Shown here: piece after piece, positions 48,237-50,697 of the stretch
Layout: every line of letters begins with the position of its first letter
Numbering within the stretch: position 1 is the first letter of the stretch
Assembly (NCBI GenBank): GCA_019828565.1
Contig: JAHDYR010000059.1
Coordinates: 1-50,697 of the forward strand
Length of the DNA stretch: 50,697 bases
Source: Carpediemonas membranifera
Taxonomy: Eukaryota; Fornicata
Direction of reading: 5' to 3'
Position numbers and translations under genes: made by a program
The notes under the pieces: generated by a model
Told to the model about the DNA's origin: nothing
Seen by the model: the letters and a program-made list of their open reading frames with translations, nothing else
The model's database searches: none

Positions 48237-48317
48237 GTGCGAAGTGGGATTCGAACCCACGCCCCCGAAGAGACTGGTGCCTTAAACCAGCGCCTTAGAC
48301 CACTCGGCCATCCGCAC
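48237..48317 (-). tRNA. tRNA-Leu (anticodon AAG)
   Basis: The 81-nt minus-strand sequence folds as a class II tRNA. Acceptor stem GTGCGGA pairs with TTCGCAC; the D-arm region is TGGCCGAGTGGTCTAAGGC; the anticodon stem CTGGT/ACCAG encloses loop TTAAGGC with anticodon AAG at 48281-48283; a long variable arm (TCTCTTCGGGGGCG) is present, and the T arm is GTGGG-TTCGAAT-CCCAC. Conserved A and B box sequences for RNA polymerase III are present. There is no intron and no encoded CCA, as in eukaryotic nuclear genes. Confidence 0.95.
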
Positions 48318-48520
48318 TGCGTACCGTCGTAGACGTAGACATAGTGCGCCTTGGGGCGCGGTCCACAAGGGTCCGAGTGGGGTGCCGATCACCCGGACCC
48401 AAACCCAAAAGATTCGGGAGAATCTTCTAGATTCGTGGAAAATATTCGGCTGGTGACCTGGGACGTTTAAGCCAATTTAACCAAGGGGGAAAACCTCCCC
48501 TGTTCGGCACATCCCTGGAA
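48318..48520 (+). other. Leader between tRNA-Leu and the DIRS copy 4 gag
   Basis: Contains short inverted repeats (GGGTCCGAG ... CCCGGACCC; AGATTCGGGAGAATCT). It may be the left end or 5' UTR of the DIRS element. Element border not determined. Confidence 0.35.
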
Positions 48521-49060
48521 ATGGCTGACGACGAGCAAGACGCAGCCAGTAAGCTCCTCCAACTCGAGGAGCTCGTCAAGACTCAGGCTGAGACAATTGC
48601 AAGCCTTGTTGAGTCTGTTGAGGACGTTCGGACCAATGCCGAGGACACTCGAAAGCCTTCTAAGATCCCGGCCGTCACAAAGGAATTCTCGCACCTGCGT
48701 GCTATTCACGCCGAGATCAAGACCGTTCTTGCTGACCCCGCAACCACGTCTATTGAGACCATAGCAACCAAAGTGAACATCATTATCGAGCGCCGCCTTG
48801 AGTTCCTCCGTGTCCTCGACGACGCCGGGGAGGACGCCGCACGCTACTTCCAAGTTACAGCTGCAACCGAGAACAACCCGCGAGAATTCATCAAGCTAGC
48901 CGCGAAAGCGAAGAAAGCCGCTCCGCCCCAGAGCTTCCGCCATCGCCAGCAGATCCGTAAGCCTTTCTCGCGCAACAGGTACTTCCAGCGCTCCCCACAG
49001 CGCCACTTCACAGCTTCGAACGCCTCGGGCAACCGCAATGCGGCCCCGGGGCAGCAATAA
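48521..49060 (+). CDS. DIRS copy 4 gag-like protein
   Basis: A 179-residue protein starts at ATG 48521 (MADDEQDAASKLLQLEELVK). It has an N-terminal coiled coil, a helical middle (KEFSHLRAIHAEIKTVLADP, KVNIIIERRLEFLRVLDDAG) and a basic aromatic tail (RHRQQIRKPFSRNRYFQRSP) suited to RNA binding. Length and layout match the gag of copy 2, though the sequence similarity is weak. RT starts 66 bp after its stop in the same frame, so the two could be linked by reinitiation. Function as a capsid or ribonucleoprotein protein is inferred from position. Confidence 0.65.
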   Translation: MADDEQDAASKLLQLEELVKTQAETIASLVESVEDVRTNAEDTRKPSKIPAVTKEFSHLRAIHAEIKTVLADPATTSIETIATKVNIIIERRLEFLRVLDDAGEDAARYFQVTAATENNPREFIKLAAKAKKAAPPQSFRHRQQIRKPFSRNRYFQRSPQRHFTASNASGNRNAAPGQQ

Positions 49061-49126
49061 GCGGCCAAGAAGAGGTTATGCCCACCTCGAAGACAATAAA
49101 AGGCACTATCTACGTTTACGAGCACT

Positions 49127-50697
49127 ATGAGACGAGAAGAAGCAAGAAAGCAAGTACAAGAGCAAGAGACATCAACAGACAAGCAACCGATCAAAGCTGC
49201 GCAGTCACGCAAGTCGTACGACGCTCCGCCCGACTCTTGCCCGGTGTCCCGGGCACAGGTGGTGGGCTCGATGAGCCGCGCCTGGAGGGAGTGGGAGGCC
49301 TTGGGGGCCAGCAAGGAGGTCGTGAGCACACTGAGAGACGGGGTGAAGGTAGCCCCGGCAACGCCCAGCGCCCCGAGAGCGAACGGGAGGGAAGGCCCAA
49401 TAAGCGAGATGCTGAAGGAGCTAGTGAACATTCAAGCTTTAGAGGTAGCAACGGCGAGCAACATATCCCCGGTCTTCCTGATTCCGAAGAAACCATCGGA
49501 TTGGAGACTCATACACGACCTCCGGCCGGTCAACTTTTTCCAACAGGTCCGCAAGTTTCGGTTGAAGGGGTTGATGGAGGTGGCGGCCAATCTGGCACAG
49601 GGGGCATGGTTGACGAGCGTCGACCTGAAGTCCGGCTACTACCAGGTGCTCATGGCGGAGGAGGCCAAGGAGTACCTGGGGATTACCCACGAAGGAACAA
49701 CATATCGGTGGAGAGCCCTGCCCTTCGGCCTCAACACAGCACCAGAGGCATTCCAGAGGGTCACCGCCCAGGCGGCAAAGATTATTCGAAGAGAGTTTGG
49801 CGTGCAGGTGTTCGTATACCTAGACGACCTGCTGTTCGCAGACCACTCACGCGCATCACTCGCGGAGAAGATGCCAGGCATACTCGCGCTGATGAGAAGA
49901 CTCGGCATGGTAATCTCGCAGGAGAAGTCTGTTGCTGTGCCAACGCAGGAGCTCGAGTACCTCGGGGTGGTGATCAACTCAGCAGAGGGATGCATGTACC
50001 TGACAGAGAGAAAGGCCACAGACATGATCAGCTTGATCGACAGACTGCAGAAGGAGAGACGGTTCCTAGTCAAGGACCTCCAAGCCCTCATCGGGAAGCT
50101 GCTGTTCGCACGGTTCGCCGTGGGAGCTCGGGCCCTGCCCAGGCTACGCGAGCTTCAATGTGCGGCGGCCTCACTCGCAGGAAAGTTACGGGGCACGAAG
50201 AAGGACATCCCATAGGAAGCGAGGACAGACCTGCGGTGGTGGGCGAGAACACTGAGGAGAGACCCGCACTGGTGCTTTCTCACGAACGGGAGAGAGATTC
50301 GGATCGAGACGGACGCGAGCGACCATGCTTACGGTGGCGCCATCTGGACAGAGTTCGGGACCGACTCGTTTCAGGACACGTTCGACCAGACATTCGTAGG
50401 CAAGTCAATCAACTGCAAGGAGGCGAAGGCCATGGACATAGCGCTGCGCCGCTGGGAGCGGAGGATAGCCGGCAGGGACGTCTTATTAGTCGGCGACAAC
50501 ACGTCAGCACTGGCCTGGATCGGGAAGAGCAGTACAAAGGCACCGGCCCACATGCGACGAGAGGTGAAGGAGCTCCACGACCTCTTACACGCGATCGGGG
50601 CGAGGGTGCGAACAAAGCACGTCCCGGGTCTGCTCAACACCACAGCGGACGACCTCTCGAGATTCAAGAAGCTCGACTGGGCGATGCCGGCATCACT
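49127..50697 (+). CDS. DIRS copy 4 reverse transcriptase-RNase H with in-frame TAG, partial
   Basis: The ATG at 49127 opens the RT: PVFLIPKKPSDWRLIHDLRP, TSVDLKSGYYQVL, LPFGLNTAPEAFQ and the catalytic box FVYLDDLLFAD. A TAG at 50213-50215 interrupts the frame, but the same frame continues to the window end with intact RNase H motifs: RIETDASDHAYGGAIW, LVGDNTSALAWIGKS and HVPGLLNTTADDLSRF. The continuation is clean, so this is either a single recent nonsense mutation, a sequencing error or readthrough. The protein would make element cDNA. Confidence 0.85.

Larger units (their letters stand above)
48521..50697 (+). mobile_element. DIRS-type retrotransposon (copy 4), continues past the window
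   Basis: A 179-residue gag and an RT-RNase H of the DIRS/Ngaro group follow each other in the same orientation. The RT carries an in-frame TAG at 50213. Recombinase sequence would lie beyond the right edge. It is divergent from copies 1 and 2 and represents another lineage. Confidence 0.8.

Overview
This is eukaryotic nuclear DNA dominated by transposable elements. Eukaryotic hallmarks are a class II tRNA-Leu(AAG) gene, Ty3/gypsy, DIRS-type and non-LTR retroelements, and genes split by GT-AG introns that appear to be only about 28-40 nt long. The compact introns and moderate-to-high GC suggest a protist, alga or early-branching fungus; I cannot name the species.

Layout: 1-630, partial unknown ORF (-). 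855-2169, 5'-truncated non-LTR element with a restriction-like-endonuclease-type C-terminus (+). 2467-4465, internally deleted DIRS element (+). 5040-9623, complete chromodomain gypsy element (-) with 61-bp LTRs and a 4-bp target duplication. 9.6-18.07 kb, decayed APE-type LINE (-). 18068-30201, a 12,134-bp segment bounded by perfect 50-bp inverted repeats. 30.2-30.74 kb, probable continuation of the LINE's first ORF (-). 30.87-33.4 kb, an unknown ORF and a tyrosine recombinase (+). 34.1-37.4 kb, DIRS element with gag, RT-RNase H and recombinase (+). 38.0-40.37 kb, second non-LTR element (+), interrupted by an old gypsy element (-), itself interrupted at 42041-47342 by an intact gypsy element (+) with 124-bp LTRs. 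47.4-48.5 kb, short host-like stretch with the tRNA. 48.5 kb to the end, a fourth DIRS-type element (+).

The standout is the 12.1-kb inverted-repeat segment. It is less GC-rich than its flanks, gene-dense, and organised as three tail-to-tail gene pairs whose stop codons are 23-26 bp apart, plus a large gene at the right. Resolving introns gives: a PHD-finger protein; a caspase/CHAT-fold candidate (His145/Cys195); a SET-domain protein; a coiled-coil protein with an OTU-like cysteine protease domain (Cys527/His655); a small basic protein; a GNAT-like protein; and an 827-residue protein with weak DDE-transposase resemblance. Its ends and spacers carry a 114-bp palindrome, two strong hairpins and recurrent TTTCAC-type motifs. 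I infer a large DNA transposon or endogenised virus-like element carrying a chromatin and ubiquitin/protease toolkit. Domain calls rest on motif reading without database searches.

The retroelements record nested insertion. The two complete gypsy copies have identical LTRs and look recent; the LINE, the older gypsy copy and most DIRS copies are frameshifted or truncated. Several breaks sit in short homopolymers, so some may be sequencing errors.
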